A stretch of DNA of 64,000 nucleotides from [Leptolyngbya] sp. PCC 7376 (GCF_000316605.1 NC_019683.1:3518036-3582035), one strand, 5' to 3'; counted from the first letter of the stretch, positions 9,743 through 20,143 are shown. A program made the numbers and translations. The notes: generated by a model not told the origin, from the sequence alone.

Positions 9743-10480
9743 ATGTCTGATATTAAGCTGGTCGTTCAAGTCGATACTTTTTTTAAAGAAGAGCCTAAAC
9801 AGGGTGCAGACCTAACCGACGATCAAAAAGTTTTTGTTGAAGATGGCAAGGAATACCCAGTGCATTCCTATGACATGTCTTTGATCAATGGTCATGTCAA
9901 AGTGGCATTTAAGAATACATTCCTCGGTCCCAAAAACCGCACGACTTGGTTTATCTACCCTCCCCATGTGCTTATTGATGGCAATGAGCCCGGTAATAAG
10001 CCAAATGATCAGCCCGCGAAAAATACAATCAAAATCAGCAAGTCCTATTCTGGCCCAAAAATCACACTCCCTGGTCATGGCAGTGTTTATCTTTGTCAGC
10101 CAATTATTCCCAACGGTCACTTCAGTTGGGCTGAGGCCACAAAAAATGGTAGTCGGATTCCCGTTGATGGCTCTGTAACGAAGAATATTATCAAGATCGC
10201 GAAGGTGATGGAAGAAGTGCGCGAATATGTTGGCGCGAAACCCATCACAATTAACTCTTGGTATCGTGATCCGGTTAGTAACCGTAAAGCTGGCGGATCG
10301 AAGCGCTCACGTCATATGGTTGGCGATGCGGTTGACTTTGTTGTCGCAGGTATTTCACCTCCAAAGGTCAACAGAATGTTAGAGCCTTGGTGGGGTAGCC
10401 GTGGTGGGATCGCTAGTGCTAGCTGTTTCACTCACATTGATGCTCGAGGCTATAAGGCGCGCTGGAGCTATGGTTTCTAA
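9743..10480 (+). CDS. M15-family (VanY-like) D,D-carboxypeptidase domain protein
   Basis: About 245 residues from the ATG at 9743. A GTG at 9731 in the same frame is possible, but GAGG at 9728-9731 is suitably placed for the ATG. The C-terminal half has the M15 zinc-peptidase signature SRHMVGDAVDFV (Ser-x-His-x6-Asp pattern) and the distal CFTHIDARG. These supply the His, Asp and His metal ligands, preceded by INSWYRDP. The family trims peptidoglycan peptides or cleaves D-Ala bonds. The N-terminal 100 residues are beta-rich and unrecognised, perhaps a wall- or surface-binding module. No signal peptide is evident, which is odd for a wall enzyme. Confidence 0.75.
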   Translation: MSDIKLVVQVDTFFKEEPKQGADLTDDQKVFVEDGKEYPVHSYDMSLINGHVKVAFKNTFLGPKNRTTWFIYPPHVLIDGNEPGNKPNDQPAKNTIKISKSYSGPKITLPGHGSVYLCQPIIPNGHFSWAEATKNGSRIPVDGSVTKNIIKIAKVMEEVREYVGAKPITINSWYRDPVSNRKAGGSKRSRHMVGDAVDFVVAGISPPKVNRMLEPWWGSRGGIASASCFTHIDARGYKARWSYGF

Positions 10481-10740
10481 AAGATATTTATAAATAATTG
10501 GAGACAAGTATCAGGTTGATTTTTTTATAAATTTCCCCGAGCGCTGTCTCATCATTTGAGAGGTCGTCGATTAAGGCTATCTCTTTTTTGTTGTGGAGTT
10601 AGAGATTAAGTATTCATAAATTTGTCCCGAGGGATGGCGATCGCCCTTTGCAAGCGGGTAAGTTTTTCGGGATAATATGGAAATATAAGAAATATTCATC
10701 GCCACGGCATAAAGTTTCTGTGGGCGGAGTTTGAAAAAGT

Positions 10741-11043
10741 ATGTTTCATTTTCTCTTCATCTTGGCATTTGGTACGATTGCGACCATCGCGGTACTTAAT
10801 TTAATCCGCAGCTTTATGATGCTGAGTAGTGAAACAAGGATGTATCCGAATTTTCAAAGGGATTCCCCTCAACTGCCTCGTCAGAAAGTGACACCCCATC
10901 CCGAAATGCTTGATGATGCGGGTCGTCCGATCAGTGAACCGCTTTTAGTCGTAAGATCCCTAGATGTTGAAGATGCAAGGCAACGTCTAGATAATCTTTA
11001 TAATGCTTCCCCTGGCAATGACAATTCGGATAGCGACGCATAA
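10741..11043 (+). CDS. DUF2973 small membrane protein
   Basis: A 100-residue protein with one N-terminal membrane helix (about 2-27) and a conserved cytoplasmic tail containing HPEMLDDAGRPISEPLLVVRS and EDARQRLDNLYNASPG. This pattern matches the cyanobacterial DUF2973 family, whose function is unknown. The end of the gene overlaps the start of nadC in another frame, so the two are probably translated from one message. Confidence 0.75.
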   Translation: MFHFLFILAFGTIATIAVLNLIRSFMMLSSETRMYPNFQRDSPQLPRQKVTPHPEMLDDAGRPISEPLLVVRSLDVEDARQRLDNLYNASPGNDNSDSDA

Positions 11044-11908
11044 AGTTTTGGTTACACCTCCCGCTTGGTTATTAGTTGATCCCTTCCTAAAGCAATGGCT
11101 GCAAGAAGATCTGGGTCGAGGTGATCGCACTACAGAAGCATTATTTACAAATAAAAAAATCCCCACTGGCCAAGCTCAATTAATACTAAAGGCTCCAGGT
11201 ATTGTGGCGGGTCTACCATTTGTGGAACGCGTTTTTCAGCTAATTGGTCCAGATTTTGAGATGCAAGCAGCCTTAGCAGAAGGCAAAGATGGACAACCAA
11301 AAACACTGATTGCTACTTTGACTGCACCTCTCGACACATTATTGATGGGGGAGCGAGTCGCCTTAAATATTTTGATGCGGCTGAGTGGGATTGCGACGGA
11401 GACAGCTCATTATGCTCGTAAAATCGAAGATTTGCCGACAACTCTTGTGGATACTCGCAAAACCACACCGGGCTTAAGGTTGCTCGAAAAATATGCAGTG
11501 CGCGTCGGTGGTGGGCGCAACCATCGCTATGGCTTGGATGACGCGATGATGATTAAAGACAATCATATTCAGGCTGCTGGTGGGATCACCGAGGCGATCG
11601 CCGCAGTTCGTGCGAATAGTCCTTATCCATTAGCCATCGAAGTAGAGGCAGAAACCTTAGAGCAGGCAATCGAAGCTGTGCAGCAAGGTGCAGATATTGT
11701 GATGCTCGATAATATGTCTCCCGCAAAAATGGCTGAGGTGATCCCTCCTCTGCGTGAGATCAATCCCCGCATTAAACTAGAAGCCTCGGGCAATATTACT
11801 CTTGAAACTATTCGCGCTGTGGCAGAAACAGGCATTGATTTTATTTCCACCAGTGCAACGATTACCCGTGCGCCGTGGCTGGACATCAGTATGAAAATTA
11901 CAGCTTAG
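11003..11908 (+). CDS. nadC: Nicotinate-nucleotide pyrophosphorylase (quinolinate phosphoribosyltransferase)
   Basis: NadC converts quinolinate and PRPP to nicotinate mononucleotide, the step that feeds de novo NAD synthesis. The protein is about 301 residues, or 296 if the ATG at 11018 is the start. It shows LGRGDRTTEALF near the N-terminus, the phosphoribosyl and substrate loop DTRKTTPGLRLLEKYAV, then GGGRNHRYGLDD and MIKDNHI, and a TIM-barrel C-half with IEVEAET and VMLDNMSP. The first possible start overlaps the upstream DUF2973 gene by 41 nt. The 11018 start, which begins MTIRIATHK, still overlaps by 26 nt. Confidence 0.95.
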   Translation: MLPLAMTIRIATHKVLVTPPAWLLVDPFLKQWLQEDLGRGDRTTEALFTNKKIPTGQAQLILKAPGIVAGLPFVERVFQLIGPDFEMQAALAEGKDGQPKTLIATLTAPLDTLLMGERVALNILMRLSGIATETAHYARKIEDLPTTLVDTRKTTPGLRLLEKYAVRVGGGRNHRYGLDDAMMIKDNHIQAAGGITEAIAAVRANSPYPLAIEVEAETLEQAIEAVQQGADIVMLDNMSPAKMAEVIPPLREINPRIKLEASGNITLETIRAVAETGIDFISTSATITRAPWLDISMKITA

Positions 11909-14325
11909 TCAAGATAAACAGGATCAACATTAATTGAGAAACCCACCTGACGCGGACAGAGTTCTTGCAAATGTCTAAGCTCTGGGATCTTTGTCTTATC
12001 AGGCGAGAATTTTAAAACCACTTGCCAGCGCCATCGGTTGGCAATGCGGGCAATATTGGCAGGCACTGGCCCCAAAAGTTCATCATCGATATCAAGGATT
12101 TTGTTGCAGGCTGCGGCGATCGCCTCGGTAGTTTTTTGAACGACGTCATGATTTTCTCCAGTGAGACGAATAAGCACAAGTTTGCCGAAAGGTGGATAAT
12201 TCAGCATTTCCCGCTCGGCTAAAATCTGGGTCGCGAAATTTTTATAATTATGGTCTTTTACCGCTTGAATGACGGGATCGTCCGGTGAATAGGTTTGCAA
12301 AATGACTTTTCCAGGGCGATCGCCTCGACCAGCTCGTCCAGCCACCTGCACCAAAGTTTGGAAGGTTCTCTCTGCTGCCCGAAAATCACTCTGAAATAAC
12401 AAACCATCAGCCGCTAAAATTCCCACAAGGGTTACTTGAGCCACATCCAAACCTTTCGTTAACATCTGCGTGCCCAACAAAATATCTGCCTCACCCCGGG
12501 CAAATTGTCCTAATAAATCCCGGTGAGCACCTTTACGTCTGGTGGTGTCACTATCAAACCGTAAACATCGCAACTCTGGAAATTCGTCACGGATGGACTG
12601 GATAACTTTTTGGGTGCCATTGCCAAAAAATTTAAACAACGACGACCCACAATCTGGACAGTGACTAGGCTGCAGTTGGCTATGGTTGCAATAATGACAT
12701 CTCAGGGTTTGAGCACTCCCTTCTTTGACATAGTGGTAGGACAGCGTCACATCACAATATGGGCAGCACATTTTATAACCACAACTCCGGCAAGAAACAA
12801 ATGTACTGTGACCTCGCCGTGCCACAAATAAAATTCCTTGACCTTTTGTTTCCTTTAATTCACCTAAAGCATTGCGGAGGGTTTTACTAAATAATGAAAA
12901 ATTTTTTCGACGTAACTCCTGACGCATATCGACTATTTCGACTGGTGGTAAAGGACGCGCTTGAATCCGTTCTGGCAAAGACAAATAGTGATGTTGAAGT
13001 TTGGTCGTTTGAAATTGTCGCCAAGTATCTAGAGAAGGGGTTGCTGATCCCAAGATGAGTGGACAATATTCTTGGTGGGCACGCCACTGGGCAATAGTTC
13101 TGGCATGATAATGAGGTGATTTTTGGTCCTGTTTGTAGCTGCTGTCATGTTCTTCGTCGAGGATAATCATTCCTAAATTCGGCAAGGGGGCAAAGATAGC
13201 AGAGCGCGTCCCAATTACGATTTGACTGACAGGCATTAACATTTGCCGCCACGTATCAAACCGTTCTCCCGCCGACAATCCACTGTGATAGACCAAAACT
13301 TTGTCACCAAAGCGGGCAGTAAAGCGATCTAACAATTGTGGGGTGAGCCCAATTTCAGGAACGAGCACCAGAGCTGATTTTTGTTGCGTCAAAATATGGG
13401 CGATCGCCTGAAGATAGACTTCAGTTTTGCCAGAGCCAGTGACACCATGCAAGAGAACTTCGCCATAACCATCGATCTGAGTAATTTGTTGGAGAGCCGT
13501 TTTCTGGGAGGTCGTTAGGGATTTAATCTGATCACGATCTTGATTGGCTAATTTATGCAAGCGTAATTTTTCTTGGGTGGCGATCGCCACAGCACCAACT
13601 TTTTCCATTTTGTCGAGGGTTGCAGCCGTTGTCTTTCCCACCGCAACCAACTCATCTAGCCACATTTCACCACCATGATGTTGCAGCACTGACAAAATTT
13701 CCTGCTGACGCTTACTCAATTCCGATTGATGCGATAAGACACTGACAGACTTGCGGTGTTGCACTTTTGTCGATGGTGGCGTTTGCAAATATTGCTCGAT
13801 CAAGCCGTATTTTCGCAACTCTTGAATACCAATTTGGGCAGCTTTGATCTGTCGTTTGAGGTACTTTGTCGTGTAGCCTGCTGCGGATCCCTGCTCCAAA
13901 CGGTCTAAAATTGCGGTCGCTGCTGGTGAAAGCGCTTGACGTTCCTTTGTTGTAAAGCTTGTTTGCCTTAGCCGGATCCGAGTCTGAGATCGCCGTAGTA
14001 AGCCAGGAGGAAGTGCTGCTTTAATCACCGCCATGGTGTCTGCCTGATAGTAGTCTGCAACCTGCAGCAAAAGCTGCCAATAATTCGGAGAAAAAAAACC
14101 TTGAGCAACGATCCCCTCGATAGGCTTAATTCGTTCGGGATCAAGAGAGGAAGGGATATGCGGCAACAGACGAATGGCGATCGCTCCCAGTTGCTGAGAT
14201 CCAAAATTCACCGTCACAATATCACCCGGATTCACTGTTAATCCTGGCGGAATAGCATAAGTAAATAACCCTTGTGCATAGGAAGAGTCTACTAAAACTT
14301 CTACCCAAGGTTTTGCCTCAACCAT
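11905..14325 (-). CDS. priA: Primosomal protein N' (replication restart helicase)
   Basis: An 806-residue 3'-5' DNA helicase that loads the replisome at stalled forks. Order: an N-terminal DNA-binding region (1 to about 100), a winged-helix region, helicase lobe 1 with Walker A HGVTGSGKTEVYLQ and box DEEHDSSYKQDQ, a zinc-binding insert with CRSCGYKMCCPYC and CHYCNHSQLQPSHCPDC, then lobe 2 with GTQMLTKGLD and QVAGRAGRGDRPG. All expected motifs are intact. The gene is convergent with nadC (4-nt overlap of their 3' ends) and divergent from the sigma factor gene. Confidence 0.96.
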   Translation of the reverse strand: MVEAKPWVEVLVDSSYAQGLFTYAIPPGLTVNPGDIVTVNFGSQQLGAIAIRLLPHIPSSLDPERIKPIEGIVAQGFFSPNYWQLLLQVADYYQADTMAVIKAALPPGLLRRSQTRIRLRQTSFTTKERQALSPAATAILDRLEQGSAAGYTTKYLKRQIKAAQIGIQELRKYGLIEQYLQTPPSTKVQHRKSVSVLSHQSELSKRQQEILSVLQHHGGEMWLDELVAVGKTTAATLDKMEKVGAVAIATQEKLRLHKLANQDRDQIKSLTTSQKTALQQITQIDGYGEVLLHGVTGSGKTEVYLQAIAHILTQQKSALVLVPEIGLTPQLLDRFTARFGDKVLVYHSGLSAGERFDTWRQMLMPVSQIVIGTRSAIFAPLPNLGMIILDEEHDSSYKQDQKSPHYHARTIAQWRAHQEYCPLILGSATPSLDTWRQFQTTKLQHHYLSLPERIQARPLPPVEIVDMRQELRRKNFSLFSKTLRNALGELKETKGQGILFVARRGHSTFVSCRSCGYKMCCPYCDVTLSYHYVKEGSAQTLRCHYCNHSQLQPSHCPDCGSSLFKFFGNGTQKVIQSIRDEFPELRCLRFDSDTTRRKGAHRDLLGQFARGEADILLGTQMLTKGLDVAQVTLVGILAADGLLFQSDFRAAERTFQTLVQVAGRAGRGDRPGKVILQTYSPDDPVIQAVKDHNYKNFATQILAEREMLNYPPFGKLVLIRLTGENHDVVQKTTEAIAAACNKILDIDDELLGPVPANIARIANRWRWQVVLKFSPDKTKIPELRHLQELCPRQVGFSINVDPVYLD

Positions 14326-15019
14326 GCCCTTCCCAAAAACAAAATGAGATCTAACTATACCCCATGTTTTTTTATCAATTCAATTCAAGGCAATCATATT
14401 TCTCTATATCCCACTACCGACAGAGTGAAAAGCCAAACTCATTGTGAGAAGTTAATCTTGGGTTGGGTAAATTAAAATCTTACTTTATAGGATTAGAGTA
14501 ACGACTATATCTACTATCTGTTCGCATCAGAATTATTTCGTATTTCTGTACTTTTAGATAATTGTTCGATCGCGTAAAATGGTGTTTTACTAATTTGCAA
14601 GTATTTTAAGAAAAGTTCACAAATGCTGTATATCCTGACGTTGAGCACCATGAGAAATCTTAATTTTGTATTTAACTAGACCAGTTAGGGTGAACAAAAC
14701 TGATAGGTTGTTCTTAATCTCATATTTTTCTAGCGTAATTTTCTATTAGCATCTACTTTTCAGAAACCTAATTTAATGGCAAGAGATGTTTACTTTTATT
14801 AAAAGCTCATTTACAGCCATGAAACATCTAAGGGTATAACAGTTCTAAGCGAATTTCTTATTGCGCCTTTCGTAATCGAGATTCATTTAAATAATGTTTC
14901 CTGTCCACTCTAGTTTGGGTACTTTGCTTTCAAGTAATCACATTCTTCAACCAATTAATCCTCGCTTCATGCACAGTTCCTTTGCTCAACTTTCTTTCTA
15001 ACTTTTTATTAGTAGGATT
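14326..15019. other. AT-rich gap between priA and the sigma factor gene
   Basis: This 694-bp stretch has no credible ORF. It is clearly AT-richer than its surroundings and almost free of HIP1 sites. It separates divergent genes, so it must contain both promoters. Its length implies a long 5' leader or an unannotated small RNA for the sigma gene. Only a weak hairpin is seen (GAACAA at 14692 with TTGTTC at 14708). Confidence 0.5.
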
Positions 15020-16141
15020 ATGTTCGATACAACTCCCCCAATAGATTCCGTCTCAGACACCTTGGAAGTTACCCAAGAAACTTCTAATGACAATGAACTA
15101 GTAGAGCTCGAGGCTGCTAGGAAAACAGTTGAAGCTGAATATTCTGATCTTGATGCCAACGCAAGTAGCCTTAGGTCTTCTCGCAGTAGGAGTGAGGATA
15201 CGGTTGGTGCATTCTTTAAAGAAATGGCGCGGTACCCACTACTCAAGCCTGATGAAGAGATTCAGTTGGCCCATAGCGTTAAGTTCCTCAATGATGCTGA
15301 AGAAAAGCGTTTAGCTCTTACTGAAGAGCTTGGGCGATCGCCTTCGAAAGAAGAGTGGGCAGCCGTTCTAAAAATAGCAACCATTAGAGAGCTAAATTCT
15401 CAGCTTTATAAAGGGCGTGTTGCGAAGCGTAAGATGATTCGCTCCAACTTGCGTTTGGTTGTGTCCATTGCAAAGCGTTATCTCAACCGTGGCGTACCTT
15501 TCCTCGATTTGATTCAAGAAGGGGCGATCGGTCTTAACCGTGCAGCTGAGAAATTTGACCCCAACAAAGGTTACAAGTTCTCAACCTATGCTTACTGGTG
15601 GATTCGTCAAGCGATCACTCGCACCATTGCCAATGATGCTCGCACCATTCGTTTGCCCATTCACATTGTTGAAAAGCTCAACAAACTGAAGAAAGCACAA
15701 CGTACCCTCAAGCAAAAGCTCCAGCGCAACCCCAGCGAAACGGAACTTGCTCAAGAGCTCGATATCTCTGCGGATCAGCTCCATCACCTCCTACAGTTAC
15801 GTCGTCAGTCTCTCTCCCTTAACCACCGTGTCGGTAAAGGCGAAGACACAGAACTTGTCGATCTGCTGGAAGATGATGGTCTCCAGCTTCCCGAAGAGCG
15901 CATGAGTGAAGCAATGATGCGCCAAGAGCTTTGGGATGTCCTCGGTGATGTGTTGACCGACCGTGAGAAGGAAGTGATTGCCCTTAGGTATGGCTTGTCT
16001 TCTGAGCAGCCCCATACCCTTGAGGAAGTGGGTGGTATCTTCAATCTTTCCCGCGAGCGTGTTCGACAAATCCAGAGCAAGGCGATGCGTAAACTCCGTC
16101 GTCCTCAGGTTGCTCGCAAGCTCAAAAGCTGGTTGTACTAA
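15020..16141 (+). CDS. Sigma-70 family RNA polymerase sigma factor, group 2 (SigC-like)
   Basis: A 373-residue sigma factor. An acidic N-terminal stretch (1-60) precedes region 1.2 (DTVGAFFKEMARYPLL). Region 2 holds SNLRLVVSIAKRYLNRG, DLIQEGAIGLNRAAEKFD and YKFSTYAYWWIRQAIT. Region 3 follows, and then region 4 with LTDREKEVIALRYGL and the helix-turn-helix LSRERVRQIQSKAMRKL. The long region 1.1 of the principal sigma is missing and the KFSTYAYWWIR and RLPIHI details are those of non-essential group 2 sigmas of cyanobacteria. SigC is my best guess. Such factors adjust transcription to stress, carbon or nitrogen state. A strong terminator follows. Confidence 0.9.
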   Translation: MFDTTPPIDSVSDTLEVTQETSNDNELVELEAARKTVEAEYSDLDANASSLRSSRSRSEDTVGAFFKEMARYPLLKPDEEIQLAHSVKFLNDAEEKRLALTEELGRSPSKEEWAAVLKIATIRELNSQLYKGRVAKRKMIRSNLRLVVSIAKRYLNRGVPFLDLIQEGAIGLNRAAEKFDPNKGYKFSTYAYWWIRQAITRTIANDARTIRLPIHIVEKLNKLKKAQRTLKQKLQRNPSETELAQELDISADQLHHLLQLRRQSLSLNHRVGKGEDTELVDLLEDDGLQLPEERMSEAMMRQELWDVLGDVLTDREKEVIALRYGLSSEQPHTLEEVGGIFNLSRERVRQIQSKAMRKLRRPQVARKLKSWLY

Positions 16142-16188
16142 GAAGGTTTTTCTTGAATAGATAGTACACAAACTGATTAACTTTTATG

Positions 16189-16217
16189 ACCCCTCAACTC
16201 TGAGGGGTTTTCTTTTG
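16189..16217 (+). terminator. Rho-independent terminator of the sigma factor gene
   Basis: The 7-bp perfect stem CCCCTCA / TGAGGGG (16190-16196 and 16201-16207) with a 4-nt loop is followed by TTTTCTTTT. It lies 48 bp past the stop codon. Confidence 0.9.
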
Positions 16218-16292
16218 GCAATAAAGCTTGACTCTACAGTTAGCTAGAAGGTTTAGATTAAAAGCTCATTATGTAAGAAGAAAAAAATATCA

Positions 16293-18533
16293 ATGGAAAC
16301 GCGACGATTTCAAATTACAGGAATGAGTTGTGCGGCCTGTGGTCAGGCTGTTGAAAGGGTTTTGAATAAAACAGTTGGTGTCACTATTGCCCAAGTCAAT
16401 TTTGCGGCAGAGCAGGCAAGGGTTGAGTTTGATGAAACGGCCATAAATTTAGATGGATTACAGCGGGCGGTTTCGGATGCCGGTTATGAAGCAATTCCTT
16501 TAGTAGAAGGCGATCGCCAAGCACAGCAGCAACAGCGGGAACGAGAACAGAGACGAAAACTTCAGGACTTAACGCATAAGGTTTGGATTGCAGTGGGTTT
16601 AAGTGCGGTTTTGGTCATTGGTAGTCTGCCGATGATGCTTGGTATGCCAATTCCGTTTATTGCCCATTGGTGGCACAATCCCTGGCTGCAATGGGTGTTA
16701 ACAACACCGATTATGTTTTGGGCAGGGCAGGACTTTTTTGTTGGGGCATGGCAGAGTTTGCAGAAAGGCCGCTCTGATATGAATACGCTTGTGGCACTGG
16801 GCACGGGGGTGGCCTATGTTTATTCGGCGATCGCTACGGTTTTCACCTCGCAATTACAAGGCTGGCAAATGCCGACGGATGTCTACTTTGAAAGTGCAGC
16901 GGTGATTATTGCCTTGATTTTGTTGGGGCGACTATTAGAGCAAAAGGCACGCATAAAAACAGCGGCAGCAATTAAAGAACTGATGGGGTTACAGGTAAAA
17001 ACAGCAAGACTTTTGCGAGATGGGGAAACCAAAGATATTTCGATTGAACACGTGATGGTTGGCGATCGCCTGTTAATTCGTCCTGGTGAAAAAATCCCTG
17101 TGGATGGAGAAGTGATTGAAGGGCATTCAACGGTAGATGAGGCGATGGTGACCGGAGAATCTATACCTGTTGAAAAAAATATTGGCGAGCGGGTGATCGG
17201 GGCGACCATCAATAAAACGGGGCGATTAGTAATTCAGGCGACCCATGTGGGGAAAGATACTGTGCTCGCGCAAATTATTCAGCTCGTAGAAGAAGCTCAA
17301 GGCAGTAAAGCACCAATTCAAAAATTAGCAGATCAGGTAATCGGTTGGTTTGTGCCGACTGTATTGGCGATCGCCCTGCTGACGTTTATGGTTTGGGTGC
17401 TGTTGGGAAATTTATCTCTCGCCATTGTGACCTGTGTAAGCGTCCTAATTATTGCCTGTCCCTGTGCGCTGGGGTTAGCGACACCCACTTCAATCATGGT
17501 CGGCACTGGAGTGGGTGCCAAGCGAGGTGTCCTAATCAAAGATGCCCAAAGCCTCGAAGTCGCCGCCGCATTAGACATTATTGTGCTCGATAAAACCGGA
17601 ACATTAACTCAAGGTAAACCCAGCATTACCGATTGCCAAAGCTTAATTGGACAAAAACGTCTATGGTCACTGGTGGCTAGCCTAGAACAATCTTCGGAAC
17701 ACCCCCTAGCTGAACCTTTATTCGCCTATGCTCAGCGCCAAAATTATCCATTTTTACCCATCGATAATTTTCAAGCCATTACAGGAAAAGGGGTGCAGGC
17801 AACGATTGAAAATTCCACGATTCATATCGGTACAGCGAAATGGTTTACTGAATTGACGATCGCCTTACCGCAAAAATTTCGGAGCCAACAGGCAGTCTGG
17901 CAACGACAGGGGAAAACGGTGATTTGGGTGTCTGAAAATCAAGAGGTTGTTGGTGTTATTGGCCTCGCCGATCAACTTAAATCCAGTAGTAAAAAAGCTG
18001 TTAAACGCCTAAAAAATCAAGGCTTAAAGGTGGTGCTCTTAACCGGAGATTCTCGACGCACTGCCGAGGCGATCGCCGCCCAAGTCAATATCGAAAAAGT
18101 CTATGCTGAAGTACGCCCCAGCGAAAAAGCTGCTGTCATTAAATCCTTGCAAGACCAGCATCATCACCCAAAAGTTGCGATGGTCGGTGATGGTATTAAT
18201 GATGCCCCAGCCCTTGCCCAGGCTGATGTAGGGATTTCCATTGGCACGGGTACCGATGTGGCGATCGCCGCGAGTGATTTGACTTTAATTTCAGGGGATT
18301 TAGAGGGGATTTTAACTGCGATTAAACTCAGTCGTGCGACCCTTGCTAATATTCGTCAAAATTTATTTTTCGCCTTCTTTTACAACACTGCGAGCATCCC
18401 GATTGCTGCTGGTGTGCTGAGTAGTTTTGGCATTCTATTAAATCCAATTATTGCTGGAGGAGCGATGGCAATGAGCTCAGTTTCTGTCGTGACCAATGCC
18501 CTAAGATTGCAAAATATTGAACGAAAACTTTAG
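16293..18533 (+). CDS. pacS: Copper-transporting P1B-type ATPase (PacS-like)
   Basis: A 746-residue membrane pump for Cu(I). Order: one heavy-metal-binding domain with MSCAAC at 11-16, membrane segments, the phosphatase loop VTGES, the ion-channel motif [15 protein letters not shown], the phosphorylation site DKTGTLTQG, the SEHPLA nucleotide-site motif, and [16 protein letters not shown] before the last membrane pair. Overall length and segments such as [10 protein letters not shown] resemble PacS, the thylakoid copper pump that supplies plastocyanin, more than CtaA. The choice between these paralogues is inference. It converges with the next gene, leaving only 17 bp. Confidence 0.88.
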   Translation: METRRFQITGMSCAACGQAVERVLNKTVGVTIAQVNFAAEQARVEFDETAINLDGLQRAVSDAGYEAIPLVEGDRQAQQQQREREQRRKLQDLTHKVWIAVGLSAVLVIGSLPMMLGMPIPFIAHWWHNPWLQWVLTTPIMFWAGQDFFVGAWQSLQKGRSDMNTLVALGTGVAYVYSAIATVFTSQLQGWQMPTDVYFESAAVIIALILLGRLLEQKARIKTAAAIKELMGLQVKTARLLRDGETKDISIEHVMVGDRLLIRPGEKIPVDGEVIEGHSTVDEAMVTGESIPVEKNIGERVIGATINKTGRLVIQATHVGKDTVLAQIIQLVEEAQGSKAPIQKLADQVIGWFVPTVLAIALLTFMVWVLLGNLSLAIVTCVSVLIIACPCALGLATPTSIMVGTGVGAKRGVLIKDAQSLEVAAALDIIVLDKTGTLTQGKPSITDCQSLIGQKRLWSLVASLEQSSEHPLAEPLFAYAQRQNYPFLPIDNFQAITGKGVQATIENSTIHIGTAKWFTELTIALPQKFRSQQAVWQRQGKTVIWVSENQEVVGVIGLADQLKSSSKKAVKRLKNQGLKVVLLTGDSRRTAEAIAAQVNIEKVYAEVRPSEKAAVIKSLQDQHHHPKVAMVGDGINDAPALAQADVGISIGTGTDVAIAASDLTLISGDLEGILTAIKLSRATLANIRQNLFFAFFYNTASIPIAAGVLSSFGILLNPIIAGGAMAMSSVSVVTNALRLQNIERKL

Positions 18534-18550
18534 CCTATTTTTTTCAGTGC

Positions 18551-19519
18551 TTAGATTTTACGAAGCCGTTGCATAACCTCGAAGCTAATCAGGGCAAAGA
18601 CAGCCAGCGTAAAGGGTAAAAAATAATAGAGACAGCGAAAAACGATAAGTACAGCCAAAATATCTTCTCTTGTTTGATTTGGCTCTAGAAAAAAGACCAT
18701 CACCGTCTCGAATACTCCTAATCCACCGGGAATCGTACTCATCAATCCTGCCACCATTGCAATCACATATACTCTAAAAAATGTTGGGAATAGCAGCGGA
18801 TGCCCCAACAAAAAAGATAAGGTGAGCGCCGCAAATCCCCAATCAAAGGCAAAGACACCAACTTGCTGGATAGTAAGTTGCCAAGTCGGAAATTCTAGAG
18901 AGAATTTTCGCCATCGTATTGGCTTCTGGATTCGCCCCACAACTCCAAGATATAACGCACTCATAACCAATAAAATAACGCCGAACTGAGTTGGGGTGAG
19001 CAGCATAAATGATGTGGCGATCGTCTCGGGTAGCTCAAAATTTGTAGCGACAAAAACAAGGCCAGTCATTGGAATGAGACCAACCCACAGACTTAAATTT
19101 GTAAAAGCAATAATTTTGGCAATATCGACATTCGAAACCCACCATTGACGGTATAGGCGATATCGCAAAACACTACCTGACAAAAATGCAAACCCAACAT
19201 TCGGACTAATCGAATAGGTAATTAAACCCGCAAATAAGATTTTCCGAAGAGCGAGTTTCTTTTGAAGATAGCGAAAAGCAAGGACGTCATAACAGGCGAT
19301 CGCCCCGTAACTACACGCCACAAAAATCAGCGCGAATCCTAATTGCCGCAGGGAAATCTGATTTAAATTTGCCCAGACTAAAGGCCAATCGGTCTCCTGT
19401 AAACCACGATAAACAGTGGCGATTGCCCCAACACAAACCAGTAAACTTAGACCAGACAAAATACGCCGAAAAATTGGCGATCGCCCCGGTGCTAAATCTG
19501 AGTCAGTTTCCCGTGGCAT
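18551..19519 (-). CDS. Lysylphosphatidylglycerol synthase-like (UPF0104) membrane protein
   Basis: A 322-residue polytopic membrane protein with about eight hydrophobic segments. It resembles the membrane (flippase-like) domain of MprF/AglD proteins: N-terminal YRGLQETDW, central YSISPNVGFAFLSGSVLRYR and the C-terminal STIPGGLGVFETVMVFF signature. It lacks the C-terminal aminoacyl transferase domain of true MprF, so a lipid-handling role is possible but unproven. It lies 48 bp downstream of the SH3 gene on the same strand. Confidence 0.8.
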   Translation of the reverse strand: MPRETDSDLAPGRSPIFRRILSGLSLLVCVGAIATVYRGLQETDWPLVWANLNQISLRQLGFALIFVACSYGAIACYDVLAFRYLQKKLALRKILFAGLITYSISPNVGFAFLSGSVLRYRLYRQWWVSNVDIAKIIAFTNLSLWVGLIPMTGLVFVATNFELPETIATSFMLLTPTQFGVILLVMSALYLGVVGRIQKPIRWRKFSLEFPTWQLTIQQVGVFAFDWGFAALTLSFLLGHPLLFPTFFRVYVIAMVAGLMSTIPGGLGVFETVMVFFLEPNQTREDILAVLIVFRCLYYFLPFTLAVFALISFEVMQRLRKI

Positions 19520-19567
19520 ATGATTTCGAGCCCATGGAAAAAATCTGTGGCGATCGCCAAACTACGA

Positions 19568-20047
19568 TTAATTGATTTTCTCGACGTTACCTGCCTTTAC
19601 CCAAGCCTCTTGACCACCTTGAGTACGGACTTTTTGCCAGACCTTATCATCACTTTCACCGATGACTAAAAGCTCTTCGTTGTAATCAACACCGCCAATA
19701 CGTGACGCATTTACATTCGGCTCATCCCGCAAACTTAAGCCACTAGACCAAGTTACCCGAGCATTGAAAGCTCCTTCAGGAACATCATCCTCTTCTTCAG
19801 CTTCAGCTTCCTCTACTGCTTCCGTTTCTTCCTCAGCTTCTGCCGCTGCGGTCTCCTCTACAGGTGCTTCAGTTTCAGCAGGTGTTTCCTCCACTGGAGC
19901 CTCGATGGTTTCAGAGAAAACCGGTTTTGGTGGCGCAGAAGCCATGCGATTAAAGATGTAATATGCTGCGCCGACACTGCCCGCGACTAGCAATAAAACA
20001 CCCAAAATAAACCCAAAAATGAATTGAAAAAATCCAGAAATACTCAT
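19568..20047 (-). CDS. Membrane-anchored acidic protein with C-terminal SH3b domain
   Basis: A 159-residue protein: an N-terminal membrane helix (about 8-30), a Pro/Glu/Ala-rich acidic linker (about 40-92, many EAEE repeats) and a bacterial SH3 domain (about 95-157) with GLSLRDEPNVNASRIGG and QEAWVKAGNVEKI. Such domains bind peptidoglycan or act in envelope sensing. Orientation suggests the SH3 domain lies outside the cytoplasmic membrane. The function is not known. Confidence 0.75.
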   Translation of the reverse strand: MSISGFFQFIFGFILGVLLLVAGSVGAAYYIFNRMASAPPKPVFSETIEAPVEETPAETEAPVEETAAAEAEEETEAVEEAEAEEEDDVPEGAFNARVTWSSGLSLRDEPNVNASRIGGVDYNEELLVIGESDDKVWQKVRTQGGQEAWVKAGNVEKIN

Positions 20048-20143
20048 CGTCAGTACACTCCAATGCGATCGCCGCTAGAAAAAATTATTTAAAAAAGTTT
20101 TATTAGAAATTATCTAGGCATTATAAAGGAGGATTTAGCGAAC

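Noticed and set aside
19764-19961. Ser/Ala-rich ORF on the plus strand
   Set aside because: It is the antisense shadow of the acidic linker of the SH3-domain gene; its low complexity comes from the Glu codons on the other strand.
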